Below are positions 1 through 9,601 of a stretch of 64,000 nucleotides of DNA, one piece after another; positions within the stretch are counted from its first letter, which is position 1, and each line of letters opens with the position of its first letter. The translations under genes and the position numbers were made by a program. The DNA is from Prostheceraeus crozeri (lineage: Eukaryota > Platyhelminthes > Polycladida > Euryleptidae): assembly GCA_907163375.1 (NCBI GenBank), contig CAJQUW010001859.1:1-64000 (forward strand), written 5' to 3'. Below the pieces are notes generated by a model. That model ran no database searches, was not told the origin of the DNA, and saw only the letters and a list, made by a program, of their open reading frames with translations.

Positions 1-592
1 ACCAATTAACTGTCTGTTTACTTTTCTTGTTAAATTCACGTCTTTCTTTATATGCTTCATTATTTGTTTTATTTAAATGTTTTGCAATATTTTCTACATC
101 TTTCGCAATTCCTGCTGCATCTGTTCCAGCGTGAGTTAAATCATCAACAATTATACCATCATTAGTATCAGGAAACCAACCTTCGATTTCATACTTTTTA
201 TTATTTTCACCAATTGTTATAAATCTAAGCATTGTATCAATTACACCTGGAGAATCACTTATTGTTTCTATATTTTGAGTTGCAACATCTAAACGCATTT
301 GTGTAAATAAACTTGGGAAAAAATTATTCTCTAGTGTAATATTATCGGTATCTGGTAATGGTGTTGTAAAATTAGCATCACTATATAAAGAATATTCACA
401 GTGTAAAAATGAATCAGGTAAATATAAATAGCTCTGCTGATTATCAACTTCAAAAATTAAATCTCCTCCAGTATTTACTCTACTGGAAGATCCGGGATTC
501 ATAGCAATTCTTATATAGTCATTCTTTTTTTGATTGTAACTGGTGAACGGAGGATCATCTAATCTAAATTTATTTTCGATAAGCGAAGGCAT
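1..592 (-). CDS. Major capsid protein, double jelly-roll (partial, N-terminal part)
   Basis: A minus-strand open frame starts at 592 in a TATAAAAATG context and runs off the window at position 1, giving about 197 residues. It contains the segment LENNFFPSLFTQMRLDV, which matches the NNxLHSLFxQ-type signature of Polinton major capsid proteins, followed by a beta-strand-rich jelly-roll-like sequence. In the virion this protein would build the hexon-like pseudo-hexameric capsomers. It lies directly downstream of the pVI-like gene at 838-1236, the same neighbour order as at the other end of the window. Identification is by motif and context, and the C-terminal two thirds are not visible. Confidence 0.75.
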   Translation of the reverse strand, partial: MPSLIENKFRLDDPPFTSYNQKKNDYIRIAMNPGSSSRVNTGGDLIFEVDNQQSYLYLPDSFLHCEYSLYSDANFTTPLPDTDNITLENNFFPSLFTQMRLDVATQNIETISDSPGVIDTMLRFITIGENNKKYEIEGWFPDTNDGIIVDDLTHAGTDAAGIAKDVENIAKHLNKTNNEAYKERREFNKKSKQTVNW

Positions 593-700
593 TTTTATAA
601 GAAATAATTTGACTTTTTGTTTTTCTCACAGACAGAAAAAAAATTTTTACTAAAATATAATTTTAGAATTTTACTAAATATAATTTTAGAATTTTGCTAG

Positions 701-802
701 ACCAGCTCCGCTACAGCTTTGCTGGTTAGACCGAAGGTTGCTGCTCACGCCATTACCTCTTATTTCTTCAATTGAACGAACCGTAGGTTCTATGGCTACG
801 CC
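701..802. repeat. Cluster of short GC-rich hairpins between two capsid genes
   Basis: The 250-bp spacer between the major capsid gene and the pVI-like gene holds several perfect short palindromes in an AT-rich background: ACCAGC...GCTGGT (701-706 with 721-726), ACC-GAA-GGT (730-738), GAACC-GTA-GGTTC (778-790) and GGC-TAC-GCC (794-802). The last two form a tandem hairpin pair separated by TAT. The same kind of pair recurs elsewhere in this element. They could be transcript-end structures or small mobile palindromes; the sequence alone does not decide. Confidence 0.7.
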
Positions 803-837
803 TGTTTTTTCATTATGTTTACTATCACTATCCACAG

Positions 838-1236
838 CTATGTTAACAATTTTGTTCTTTGATTCATCTGAAAGTTTTTTAATTTCTTTTGTTCTTCAGA
901 ATCATTCCTAAGTTTACGAATAGCTTCTAGTTGTTTTAATTCGTTTTGAGACTTGACAGCATTTGATATTGCACTAGCTGTACTACCTATAGCAGCTGCT
1001 CCTTTTGCGGCAGATGTAATCAAATCTTTATTATTTTTTATCAAGTTAACGATACTTCCAATACCAGAAAAGATGCCATCCCCTTCTTTTTGAACGGCAC
1101 CTGCGGTGCCTAGGAACTTTTCTGTTCCGATTGTTTCTCTATTATCATAATGATAAACAGGATTCATACGTGGTTCATGAGCAATTCTTTGATTTGAAGC
1201 AAAATGTTTAAGATTATGTTTATAAATTATAGGCAT
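838..1236 (-). CDS. pVI-like amphipathic minor capsid protein (tentative)
   Basis: This 132-residue protein starts in a CCTAAAAAATG context. The middle (about residues 52-90) is glycine- and alanine-rich and amphipathic, with a run like GIFSGIGSIVNLIKNNKD and an alanine/serine helix, and the C-terminal third is highly charged. That pattern resembles adenovirus pVI-type membrane-active capsid cement proteins. The gene sits immediately upstream of the major capsid gene, as adenovirus pVI sits upstream of hexon. Two GC-rich hairpins (1096-1110 and 1113-1128) lie inside the coding region and are translated around residues 37-47. No sequence-level family match is claimed; the role is inferred from composition and position. 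Confidence 0.45.
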   Translation of the reverse strand: MPIIYKHNLKHFASNQRIAHEPRMNPVYHYDNRETIGTEKFLGTAGAVQKEGDGIFSGIGSIVNLIKNNKDLITSAAKGAAAIGSTASAISNAVKSQNELKQLEAIRKLRNDSEEQKKLKNFQMNQRTKLLT

Positions 1237-1276
1237 TTTTTAGGATTAAATTTGACTTTTGGGAAAAAATATTTAC

Positions 1277-1370
1277 GATTGGTTAGTAACCTGAGGACCT
1301 TTGGTCCGATCGGCTACAGCCTCGAGGAGATTCGCTCCGATTGGTTAGTAACCTGAGGACCTTTGGTCCG
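1277..1370. repeat. Direct repeat of a double-hairpin unit
   Basis: A 32-bp unit occurs twice, at 1277-1308 and 1339-1370, with a period of 62 bp. Each copy contains two hairpins in a row: GGTTA-G-TAACC (1281-1291 and 1343-1353) and GGACC-TTT-GGTCC (1295-1307 and 1357-1369). Between the copies lie GGCT-AC-AGCC (1312-1321), the palindrome CTCGAG and GGAG...CTCC (1326-1338). The second copy abuts the stop of the fibre-like gene and the first lies upstream of the pVI-like gene. Transcription-end or mobile-palindrome roles are both possible. Confidence 0.85.
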
Positions 1371-1371
1371 T

Positions 1372-2259
1372 TTAAGATTTACGTTTGTGAATTGACAACA
1401 ACTTCGAGATAACTTTATTAATTGACTGTTGCACTTTATCTATTGCGTCAAGCAGCGTGTGATGTACTTTAATTTCTCTTCTATTAACTTGCATTTTCTG
1501 CTGATTAATCTTCAACGCCGTTTTAAGAGCATTTAACTTAATTTTAAGAACATCTAATTGTCTTTTAACAGCATCTAACTGTTCTTTATTTTCTTTAGAG
1601 TTTTCTTGTAAATTTTTCTTTAATTCATTTTCTAAATTGATTTTAAGAGTTTTCATTTTATCAACTTTTTGATTAAGTGAGTTTACTTCATTTATTATTC
1701 TATTCATCTTTTTCATTTGTTGAGTAATTTTAGAACTCAATTCATCAACACTTTTTTGGAATGTAGTTTGTAACTGCTTTAAATTTTTTTTAATTCTTTC
1801 AGGTAGATTTTCTATTTCATCTTCTAATTGTTCTTTTAACATTTTTATCTGATGTTTATTTTTAATGACTGCAGATTTTAACTTTATAGAAAGTAATATT
1901 AAAATTTTTGATTGTTCTGAAATCTTTTTAAAAAGTTTTGCTATATCTGCTTCTAGCTCTCTATCCTTTTTATCAAGTTTTAATAATTTTTCGTTTAATG
2001 ATTTGTCATTAAGTTTTAGCAACTTTAATTCATTCATCAGTGGAACCAAAACATCGTTTATATATTTTTCCTTTAAATCATTGATTTGTGTATCAACATA
2101 TTGTTTATTTGTTAACTCTGTATTTTGTTGTGGAAGAATAGAAAGATGCAATGGACCAGATAAAACGTCTCCAGTTTTCATAATATAATTTTCTATCTCT
2201 ATTTCTAATTCACGATTATTCGGGATATATGCACCTCCACCAACATTTGGTAACATCAT
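1372..2259 (-). CDS. Coiled-coil fibre-like protein with phage tail-fibre-type N-terminal motif
   Basis: This 295-residue protein starts in a GTTAAAAAATG context. Residues about 27-62 contain MKTGDVLSGPLHLS followed by NKQYVDTQIN, which resembles the 'M(S/T)GxLxMSGPLxL...DxxxATKxYVD' signature of bacteriophage tail-fibre proteins. The rest (about residues 60-285) is an almost uninterrupted Lys/Glu/Leu/Asn-rich heptad pattern, predicting a long trimeric or dimeric coiled coil, and ends in a basic KRKS tail. A short N-terminal glycine-rich tip (VGGGAYIPN) precedes it. The position between DNA polymerase and capsid genes and the architecture suggest a virion fibre or receptor-binding spike. It could also be a cytoskeleton-like structural protein; the motif is seen, the function inferred. 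Confidence 0.5.
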   Translation of the reverse strand: MMLPNVGGGAYIPNNRELEIEIENYIMKTGDVLSGPLHLSILPQQNTELTNKQYVDTQINDLKEKYINDVLVPLMNELKLLKLNDKSLNEKLLKLDKKDRELEADIAKLFKKISEQSKILILLSIKLKSAVIKNKHQIKMLKEQLEDEIENLPERIKKNLKQLQTTFQKSVDELSSKITQQMKKMNRIINEVNSLNQKVDKMKTLKINLENELKKNLQENSKENKEQLDAVKRQLDVLKIKLNALKTALKINQQKMQVNRREIKVHHTLLDAIDKVQQSINKVISKLLSIHKRKS

Positions 2260-2263
2260 TTTT

Positions 2264-2362
2264 TAACAATAAAAAAATAAAATTTTTTCTAATAAAAATA
2301 AAAAATAAAATTTTTTCTAATAAAAATAAAAAAATAAAATTTTTTCTAATAAAAATAAAAAA
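2264..2362. repeat. AT-rich tandem repeat in a divergent promoter
   Basis: About three copies of a unit of roughly 31-33 bp, with core AATAAAATTTTTTCTAATAA, fill the whole gap between the divergently transcribed fibre-like gene and the plus-strand acidic gene. Both start codons are preceded by a TAAAAA run belonging to the repeat edge. Copies are nearly identical, which indicates recent expansion. A role in the divergent promoter is inferred from position only. Confidence 0.8.
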
Positions 2363-3667
2363 ATGGAAAATCCAAATTTAAAAAAATTATATTCGCCCGC
2401 ATCATCCTGTTCTTCTTATTCGACGAGATCAACGGGATTTGAAAATAAATGTTTTGATAATAATAATAATAATACTATTACAAATCCATGTATAGATGTT
2501 AATATTTTATTTCAATTACAAGCCGAAATATTTAGAGAACAGACTAAAGGTTTACCTTCTATAGAAACTAATTATTGTTTATTTCCGGGGGATCCATTTA
2601 TTAAATTTATGGAGATTGTAAGTAAATATAATGATGTAGCTTATGTTGAATTAAATAAAGAAAATATGGTTATAATAGGTCATAATAATGTATATTGGTT
2701 TATCAGAGCAGTTTTGCCGATGAGTAATACTGATTGGATAGAAAATAAAATTATTAATTATATCAATATTAAAGAATTAGTTAAAAAATTAAAATCTTTT
2801 TCGAAAGAAAAAATTAGATTATTTGTTGACGATCAAAATCAATATAACATTCACATAGAGAGTAAAAAACATAATGAAGAATTATTATGTCAAGTTTATT
2901 ATAGAGACACAATTTATAAACAAGAAACATTAGAAATGCCGCAAAGATATGATGATGATACGTACATAGGATTATATTCCAACTTAAATATTAATTTATT
3001 AAAATCTTATATAAATGGTTTAGCTCAACAAGAGAAAATTTATATGTGGTCAACACCTTATACTATTAACAATGACCATAATCATATTCATAATAAACGA
3101 ACCGAAGGTTCTAGGGCTTTGCCCGATCTTAAAGAATCTTATGATAATAATGATGATTCTGTAACATCTGAAAAAGGTGTAAATGGTAAAAAAGATTATA
3201 AAAATATTAGTAATTATAAAAATTTATCTAAATTTCATTTTCTTACAATTGAAAATAATAATGATGGTATAGTTGAAGATACTGTTAGACAACTATGTGT
3301 CGGGTCTACAAAATTTAAATTAGGATTTACATCTAATCAATTTAAAATTTTATCATCTTTAAGAAAAACTAAAAGTGATTCAGATTATGGTGGTGTTATT
3401 AAATTTTCCAAAAGAGATCAAAGACCAATATTTTTCTCTATTATATTATTATCAGATAAAAGATGTAATTTAGAATTAGATATTCCAATAAGAGAATGGT
3501 ATCCTATCATGGAAGGGCATCCAATCCCAAAAAGTGTAATTTATGATGATCAAGAAACAATTTATGATGATGATGAAGAATCAATTGATGATGATGATGA
3601 AGAATCAATAGTTAGTGAAAAAAAATTTAAATTATCTTTTGATAAAACATTATATGATGAAACTTAA
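2363..3667 (+). CDS. Acidic protein of unknown function, only plus-strand gene of the left Polinton
   Basis: This 434-residue protein starts in an ATAAAAAAATG context. Its N-terminus (residues 1-45) is low-complexity Ser/Asn-rich. Residues about 48-230 form an alternating beta/alpha region (for example FPGDPFIKFMEIVSKY and NNVYWFIRAVLP). A linker around residues 235-290 is Asn- and charge-rich, a second folded part lies at about 300-395, and the C-terminus holds two runs of Asp/Glu (DDDEESIDDDDEESIVSE). Two-domain organisation with an acidic tail is compatible with a replication accessory such as a sliding-clamp-like or processivity factor, but I recognise no signature and do not assign one. 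Codons 246-254 are made by a tandem hairpin pair (3099-3124) inserted in frame in the linker. Confidence 0.6.
   Translation: MENPNLKKLYSPASSCSSYSTRSTGFENKCFDNNNNNTITNPCIDVNILFQLQAEIFREQTKGLPSIETNYCLFPGDPFIKFMEIVSKYNDVAYVELNKENMVIIGHNNVYWFIRAVLPMSNTDWIENKIINYINIKELVKKLKSFSKEKIRLFVDDQNQYNIHIESKKHNEELLCQVYYRDTIYKQETLEMPQRYDDDTYIGLYSNLNINLLKSYINGLAQQEKIYMWSTPYTINNDHNHIHNKRTEGSRALPDLKESYDNNDDSVTSEKGVNGKKDYKNISNYKNLSKFHFLTIENNNDGIVEDTVRQLCVGSTKFKLGFTSNQFKILSSLRKTKSDSDYGGVIKFSKRDQRPIFFSIILLSDKRCNLELDIPIREWYPIMEGHPIPKSVIYDDQETIYDDDEESIDDDDEESIVSEKKFKLSFDKTLYDET
3099..3124. repeat. Tandem hairpin pair inside a coding region
   Basis: GAACC-GAA-GGTTC (3099-3111) is followed after two bases by GGGC-TTT-GCCC (3114-3124). 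This is the same arrangement as 778-802, where the first hairpin differs only in its loop. It sits in frame within a flexible linker of the acidic protein and adds residues of the type TEGSRALP. In-frame, linker-located insertion is what a mobile palindrome tolerated by selection would look like. Confidence 0.85.
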
Positions 3668-3712
3668 TATGATAAAACTTAACAGAAAATAACAAAATAT
3701 TCGATAAATATA

Positions 3713-3912
3713 TTTTCATATGTAATAAAATTTTTAGATGTAATAAAATTTTTAGATGTAATAAATTTTTAGATGTTATAAATTTTTTAGATGTTATAAA
3801 ATTTTTAGATGTAATAAATTTTTTAGATGTTATAAAATTTTTAGATGTTATAAAATTTTTAGATGTTATAAAATTTTTAGATGTTATAAAATTTTTAGAT
3901 GTAATAAAAAAA
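3713..3912. repeat. Tandem array of about 20-bp units between convergent genes
   Basis: About ten copies of a unit close to TTTTTAGATGTWATAAAA separate the 3' end of the plus-strand acidic gene from the 3' end of the minus-strand polymerase gene. Units differ mostly by GTAATA versus GTTATA and by the length of the T run. Any reading frame across it is a by-product of the periodicity. The position between converging transcripts suggests a transcription-end or polyadenylation role, which is inference. Confidence 0.85.
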
Positions 3913-3915
3913 TTA

Positions 3916-6900
3916 TTATTCCCACGTGTCATCATCATCACTTAAATTACTCTCACAGATGATTGTTTGAAATATTTCAGCTTGAATATCTTCTCCGTTA
4001 TAAGGTAACATAATTTCATTTTCATCAGGTGCTTGACGTTTAAGAATATTTATTTGACCAGAAAATTTTTTTTCTTCAGTATTATTATTTTTATCAGGAA
4101 TACTAATTCCAGTTTCTAAAGATCTTTTCCATGGTTTATTAACTGTAGTCGATAATGTTTTCCCCGAATATAATTTTAGAAAATCTTCTACTTTTACTTT
4201 GTTTTGTGAATAACCTTTGAATGTTTTCTTTTCACTAAGTCTCCCTTGCTCATCTACAGTAATACAGTATTTTACTTTAGGTGCAATAAACATTGCAAAA
4301 ATAATTCCACCATTTCCATAATCATTTTTCCCTTGACACAATTCTCCTCCAACATATCCAGCCGCGTCTAATTTATTAAAGAGCTCATTGGAAATATATA
4401 TTGAATCAGTATCTGTATAATGAATGTATTTTTCTTTGAAACCATTAATTTCTAAAATAAAGTTATTCATGATTCTTCTAGAGTGAGAAAGAATGAAAGA
4501 ACCTAAGTGTGATGGCATGAATGACGTCTTCCCATCTTTTACAATATTAGTTTTGAGAAATTCATCATCTTCCATTTCTACTTTCGCTAAATATTGGTCA
4601 TCATTTAATTTTTCATAATCTTTTACTTCTTGAGTGAAATTTTTTCTCAATGTATTCTCATTCCATAAATGATATTTAGTGGTTATATCTTTTTGCACAG
4701 TTTTGCCATATAGCGAATTCATCAATAATTTAATTAACTCATCACCTACAGTATTTCCTTCTGTTTTATATCTTTTTCTCAAATTAAAAAGTTTTTCAAT
4801 ATAATTTCGAAATGGTGAAACTTGATAATTTTTTTCATAAATTATACCATCAGTAATATGTAAGATTTCCCCCCACATCTAACAATTTCTTGTATGTCAA
4901 CAGAAGTTAATACATCATAACATATACCATTTCTAAACCTGATTACTTTTACATGAGAATTATTATTTTGATTTTTAACTTTATCTTTAATAGGAACTGG
5001 TTGGAAAAACATATCATTCGGATATTGAAACACAACAGAGAATATTCCAGTTTTAGGTCTAAATGTTTGAGTATTAAATTTATATACTATTTCCCGCTCT
5101 TCTTCTTGACGAAATTTTCTAGCTGATTCAGCTTTAGGGTATTCTGAATTTTCATCATACATAGCTGATGGATATAAAGATGTTGCATCAAAAGCCATTA
5201 GAAATTCATTTTTTTGTTCAAGTAGTTGATTTGAAATTTTCTTACAAATTTCAGTTTTATCTCCTAAATCTCGATACTGTTTCATTAAATCTATTAAATT
5301 ATTTCCAGGGGACAAAACCCCACCAGCGTAGCGACCAGGTAAATACTGTTTTAATATTGGTAACAAGATGCTACAAAATGGCGATATGTATTTTCTTATA
5401 TTTGCTGAAACTCTTCCACCTTTAACAGATTTTCTAATATAATTTCTAGCCCATAAATCTATATGAGAATGAATATTTATATTGTCATTTTGTACGCTTT
5501 TCATCCAACCGTTAAATGTTAAAGCAGAGGATGTCAAATTAGTAGTTATATCTTCACCAACTAAATCTTGCATAACATTATTATATTTGTAGATACAAAA
5601 AGCTAAAGAAAGAATATCGTTAACTAAATATGGTCTCCATTCATTTTCTTTTTCTTTATAATTTTCATGTGTTATGTCTCCAATTTCATAATTTAATTTA
5701 CACACATTCGTAGGAATTTTAAAATTCTCACACCATTTAGAAAGACTTGTTTTTACATGTTGATAACTACATTTCATTATAATAGTTTGAAGTGCTAATT
5801 TACCTGAAGGTGAATCTTTTTTCATATTGTTTTTAAATCTAAAAGATTTTTGAATGTATCTACTAACACATTCAGTTGTATAAGGATTTTGTAATGAAGC
5901 AGTCAATATTCCTCTTGAAGTTTTAAGAGGCGGTTTAGATAATTTAAAATTAGCTTTTATCGGAAAATAGGAATCAAAACCTGATGAATTGTGAGCTATT
6001 AAAGTTACTCTAGAATAATTAAATTTTCCAAGAGTTTTAAAAAATTGATGGATCGGACATACGTCCTCTGGGTTTCCCCCGATCGAACATTCATCATCCT
6101 CAGTTCTCGTAAATATTTTCACACAATTTTGAAGTTTATTAAATTCTAATTCAGTTAAATTATTATACTCATTAATCTGTTTTTTAAGTTTTTTAATTTC
6201 ATCTTCATCTTTTGATCGTTTAATTTTAATCATATCACTTAGCAAACGTGTTTCTAATTCTTTCAATCTTTGTTTCGGTAAACAACATATAAATTTATTA
6301 AAATTAATAGCTCCTACAGCGTAAGGAATAGGATGAGCTGTTGAACAGTTAGGATCGGGAAAAGTTTCGAGATCCCAAATATATGTTGAACCATAGTCAA
6401 TTTTTTTCTTTGTTATGATTTTATATGGACGCGTTGTTAGATTCTCATCAGTAACTGTTTTATATATGGGTTTGAAATTATTTTCAATTTCTCTAATAGC
6501 TTTTAATTTATGAGATTTATTAATTAAACAATAGTGACCAATTGTTGAACCTGCGTGAAAATAATTGTAATAAACATAATTATGAAACGTTTCAATTCCT
6601 CTAGGATTTAAATGACGATTGGCAGGACTATAATATTGAACACATTCTCCAAAATATTTATTGAATTGAGAAAATTTACAGTTTGACATTACTCCTGTTC
6701 TGGATGTGGCTTTCTCTTTATATAAAAAATTATTAAACATTTCTTTCATCATTTCTCCTTGTTCTTCATTAAAACCTCGTAAAACATTATAACATTTAAT
6801 AAAACAAAAATCTTCAGAAGGAATATAACAATATTCACCGAAATATTCTTTGATTCTATATTTCATATTAATCCCTGCCCCTCTATGCGATCTTTGTACT

Positions 6901-7421
6901 AACTTCATTCCAAAATCTTCATATTTAATATTACCTGTAAAAATCCATTCGTTAGCATCGGATTTCTCATCCAGATTCGAAAACCATGTTTCAAATGATT
7001 TTTTATTATAGAAGGTTACGTAAAAATTTTGAATTATATTTTCCTGATCTTTAATAACTTTTCCAAGTAAATTAATAATTTTACCATTTGCTAAAAGTTT
7101 CCGCATATCATTTACTACATTAATAAAAGATACATTTTCATATTTAATTTCATTTGGATTGAATAAATTACATAAATCATCACCAAGCTCATCCTTAATT
7201 CTATCATCAAAAAAGATATCAGTAATAGGAGTTTCTAATATTTCTTTTGTTCCACGTTTCTGTTTTTTAGTATTACGTCTAATACTACGCCTAGTACGTT
7301 TCTGTTTTTTAATACGTTTACTACGTTTACTATGTTTAATTTGCGCATCAAACTCAGTAGTTTGTTTCTTGATTAATTCATCAATCCTAGACGTTTGTCC
7401 GAGAGACATTTCACGATTCAT
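3916..7421 (-). CDS. polB: Protein-primed family B DNA polymerase of the Polinton (broken, about one break)
   Basis: This replicative polymerase would copy the element from protein-primed ends. The N-terminus is strongly basic (runs of KK/RR, a likely nuclear signal). It is followed by the N-terminal domain typical of Polinton polymerases, including a GEYCYIPSEDFCFIKCYN segment. Exonuclease motifs appear in order: WDLETFPD (near 6357-6384), HNSSGFDSYF (near 5970-6000) and VNDILSLA. Polymerase motif A is FDATSLYPS (near 5165-5195), motif B MNSLYGK (near 4703-4727) and motif C YTDTDS (near 4403-4425). Total span is about 1,160 codons, the usual size. A GC-rich nested hairpin (6051-6084) is translated inside the exonuclease region. 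The gene is not open throughout; the rest looks young. Confidence 0.9.
6051..6084. repeat. Nested hairpin inside the polymerase gene
   Basis: Outer arms GATCGG (6051-6056) and CCGATC (6079-6084) enclose GGAC-ATAC-GTCC (6055-6066) and GGG-TTT-CCC (6070-6078). This is again a two-hairpin unit, here framed by a third stem. It lies in an interval between exonuclease motifs I and II and is read through as coding sequence. It stands out by its GC content from the AT-rich polymerase gene. Confidence 0.8.
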
Positions 7422-7447
7422 ATTTTTTAAAAGAAAAAATTAATTTT

Positions 7448-7777
7448 TTACATAGAACCTCGGTTCCGTTTTTGCATATACACAGGAATATGTAATTGAT
7501 GTAATGTTTCTAATTCATGTGTTGTTAAATGTTCTTTCTTAACCAACCACCATAAATTATTATACGCCAAAAATACTCGGAAACTTCTTAAACAAAGTGG
7601 AAAGTCTTTTGTTTTAACACACGGTTTAATACCATGTTTTGTTTTATAATCTGTAACGAGCGCAACGTATTTATGATGATAATAAAATCTAACTTCTTTC
7701 TTCGAATTTACAGGATTTGTAGGATGACGATAATCTTTTAAAACTGGTACATGCTCTATCTTATAATCATTCAACAT
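7448..7777 (-). CDS. Small basic protein of unknown function
   Basis: A 109-residue protein if started at the AAAAATATG at 7777. A start further upstream at 7801 is possible, but the chosen one matches the A-rich start contexts of its neighbours. It is rich in Tyr, His and Lys (for example VRFYYHHKYVALVTDYKTKHG), with a hydrophobic stretch FRVFLAYNNLWWLV around residues 65-80. The C-terminus KRNRGSM is encoded partly by a hairpin GAACC-TC-GGTTC (7455-7466). It lies between polymerase and packaging ATPase, both on the same strand. I do not recognise a family. Confidence 0.5.
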   Translation of the reverse strand: MLNDYKIEHVPVLKDYRHPTNPVNSKKEVRFYYHHKYVALVTDYKTKHGIKPCVKTKDFPLCLRSFRVFLAYNNLWWLVKKEHLTTHELETLHQLHIPVYMQKRNRGSM

Positions 7778-7853
7778 ATTTTTTTTTATTTTTATTAACA
7801 AAAAATTTATAAGAAAAAATTATTCGGCCACAGCGTTCGGTCACTCCTTTCGA

Positions 7854-8620
7854 TCACTCCTCGAAAATATTTTCTATAACTCTTTCATGAATTTTTTTAT
7901 CAATATTAATTGTAATGAAGCCATAATCTTTTGACCAAGCATTATTACACGATTGTTTAAATTCATCTTTATTTCTTACACATAAATCTCTTAACAAATC
8001 ACTTAAGTTTCTTGCATTTATTTCAAATAGTATAAATATATTTGCATTCTTTCTAATAACACTTCCGTCTAATGAATACATACTTTGTGTTAAATAAAAT
8101 ACACTACAGTTATTATGTCTACCTCTTGTGAAATAATTTCTCTGAACTGACTGATTTCTATCATTAACACAATCATCAAAAATTACACAATGTTTCATTG
8201 TTTTATCTAGTTTACTAGGATCTTGCATATTACAACTATCATCTATTAATTGTATCTTTATATGGTTATTTTTATTAGATTCTACTAACTGATTATTTTT
8301 TGCTGCTTCTTCACACCACGAACTTATTTCTTCTTCATCTTCAGATTTTTCATATTCTTTGAATAATGAAGCAATTGCTGTTTTTTTAAGATTATTTTCA
8401 AATCCATATTTTAAAAATTGATAGACGGGTTGTTCTGCTGTTGTTGTATAAATTATAAGATTGTTATAATCCAAAAAATTTGGAGTCGTTAAAATTTTAA
8501 ATAATAGATATGTTTTCCACATCCTGATCTTCCACAAATAACTGACAAAACTTTATTAGATAAATTTGGATGATGATTAAATTTAAGTTTTTTTTTATTT
8601 AATGGAGGTAGTTCACTCAT
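7854..8620 (-). CDS. FtsK/HerA-type genome packaging ATPase (broken, about one break)
   Basis: This is the A32-like ATPase that would pump DNA into the capsid. The start at 8620 is in a TTATTAAAAAATG context. A P-loop-type glycine/lysine region lies in the N-terminal part, followed by a Walker B strand CVIFDDC (about 8178-8198) and a sensor-like segment YLTQSMYSLDGSVIRKNANI. Length (about 250 residues) and motif order fit Polinton ATPases. It is flanked by the penton-like gene upstream, as in the conserved morphogenesis module. The reading frame is interrupted about once. Confidence 0.8.
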
Positions 8621-8707
8621 TTTTTAATAAAAAAATTATCTTTATTTTTTTTATTTTTTGTTTCTAAAGAAGAAGAAAATTAAACTTCTCTAGCTTCGCG
8701 TGGGAGT

Positions 8708-9496
8708 TTATACCTCCCGAACCAAAAGATCTATCATAATCTCTTCACCTCCAAAATTTATTTCTTGTCCTTTTTCATCAGTGATTCTAATGTTAATGTT
8801 GTTAATAGTTTTTCTTGTAATAGGAAAATATATTAATGTTTGTGGAAATACATTTAATCTATAACCAATGGGTACAGTAAAAGCTGGAAAACTGAATATT
8901 AAATTTGACAATTTACCATTTATATATCCTCCTTCAATAATGTCACAATGTATAACAATTGAATTTATTTCAGTTATTTTTGGAATCTTCTCACCTAAAT
9001 GATAACCTTGACTATAGGTTTGTTTATTAAATCCTAATAGCTTTGACAATGATCTATCATGATTAAAATCAACTTGATGATTTTCGTCTAAAGTAAGAGA
9101 AAATTTATTAACTGCCGGTTCAACTGCAAAATGTAATTGTTTCTTATCTTTAAATGGTATACCTAAATGTCTCTTAATTTCATTTGATATTGTTTCAACT
9201 TCGTAAGAACCAGGAAGAAAAGTTAATATTTTCCATGTTTTGCCTTTATCAGTAGAATATCTAAATTGATCATTCACATCTTTGATAACGTTTTGAATAG
9301 TGTTAAATGTGGAGAAACTAGTCAATGCAATTTGATAATTTTTATTTTGTTCCAAATGTAGAATGGGTTCTAAATTACAAGTGTGTGATGAAGTAGTTGT
9401 TATAATTTTTAACGTCGTACTAAATTTTGATGAACCCAAAATCTCTGTCAAATTTTCTAAATGATTATTAATTTTGTCTAAATCTGCTGAACACAT
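8708..9496 (-). CDS. Penton-like minor capsid protein
   Basis: This 262-residue protein starts in an AACTAAAAAATG context. It would form the pentameric vertices. The C-terminal domain shows the pattern common to Polinton pentons: an IVIHCDIIEGGYINGK strand pair, a short loop with proline, then INNINIRITDEKGQEINFGGEEIMIDLLVRE. The right-hand element has the same closing pattern (IEIQLRGDDGEFIPIHEGRSYFKLHLR and its paralogue). The N-terminal half contains the strand-rich region around FSTFNTIQNVIKDVNDQFRY. A hairpin GGGAG...CTCCC (8702-8718) spans the stop region. It is upstream of the packaging ATPase on the same strand. Confidence 0.7.
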   Translation of the reverse strand: MCSADLDKINNHLENLTEILGSSKFSTTLKIITTTSSHTCNLEPILHLEQNKNYQIALTSFSTFNTIQNVIKDVNDQFRYSTDKGKTWKILTFLPGSYEVETISNEIKRHLGIPFKDKKQLHFAVEPAVNKFSLTLDENHQVDFNHDRSLSKLLGFNKQTYSQGYHLGEKIPKITEINSIVIHCDIIEGGYINGKLSNLIFSFPAFTVPIGYRLNVFPQTLIYFPITRKTINNINIRITDEKGQEINFGGEEIMIDLLVREV

Positions 9497-9601
9497 TTTT
9501 TAGTTAAAATTTTAAATAAATATTTTTTTATGAAATATTTTTTTTTATAAAAAATTAAAAACAACAACATATTTCAGCTACGGGCGAAGCCCTTAAAGAC
9601 A

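Noticed and set aside
1865-2188. Plus-strand frame opposite the fibre-like gene
   Set aside because: Antisense shadow of a coiled-coil gene; Ser/Phe-rich as expected from its complement.
3627-3941. 104-residue minus-strand frame (ITSKNF repeats)
   Set aside because: It is a by-product of the 20-bp tandem array between two converging genes; no start context and no conservation expected.
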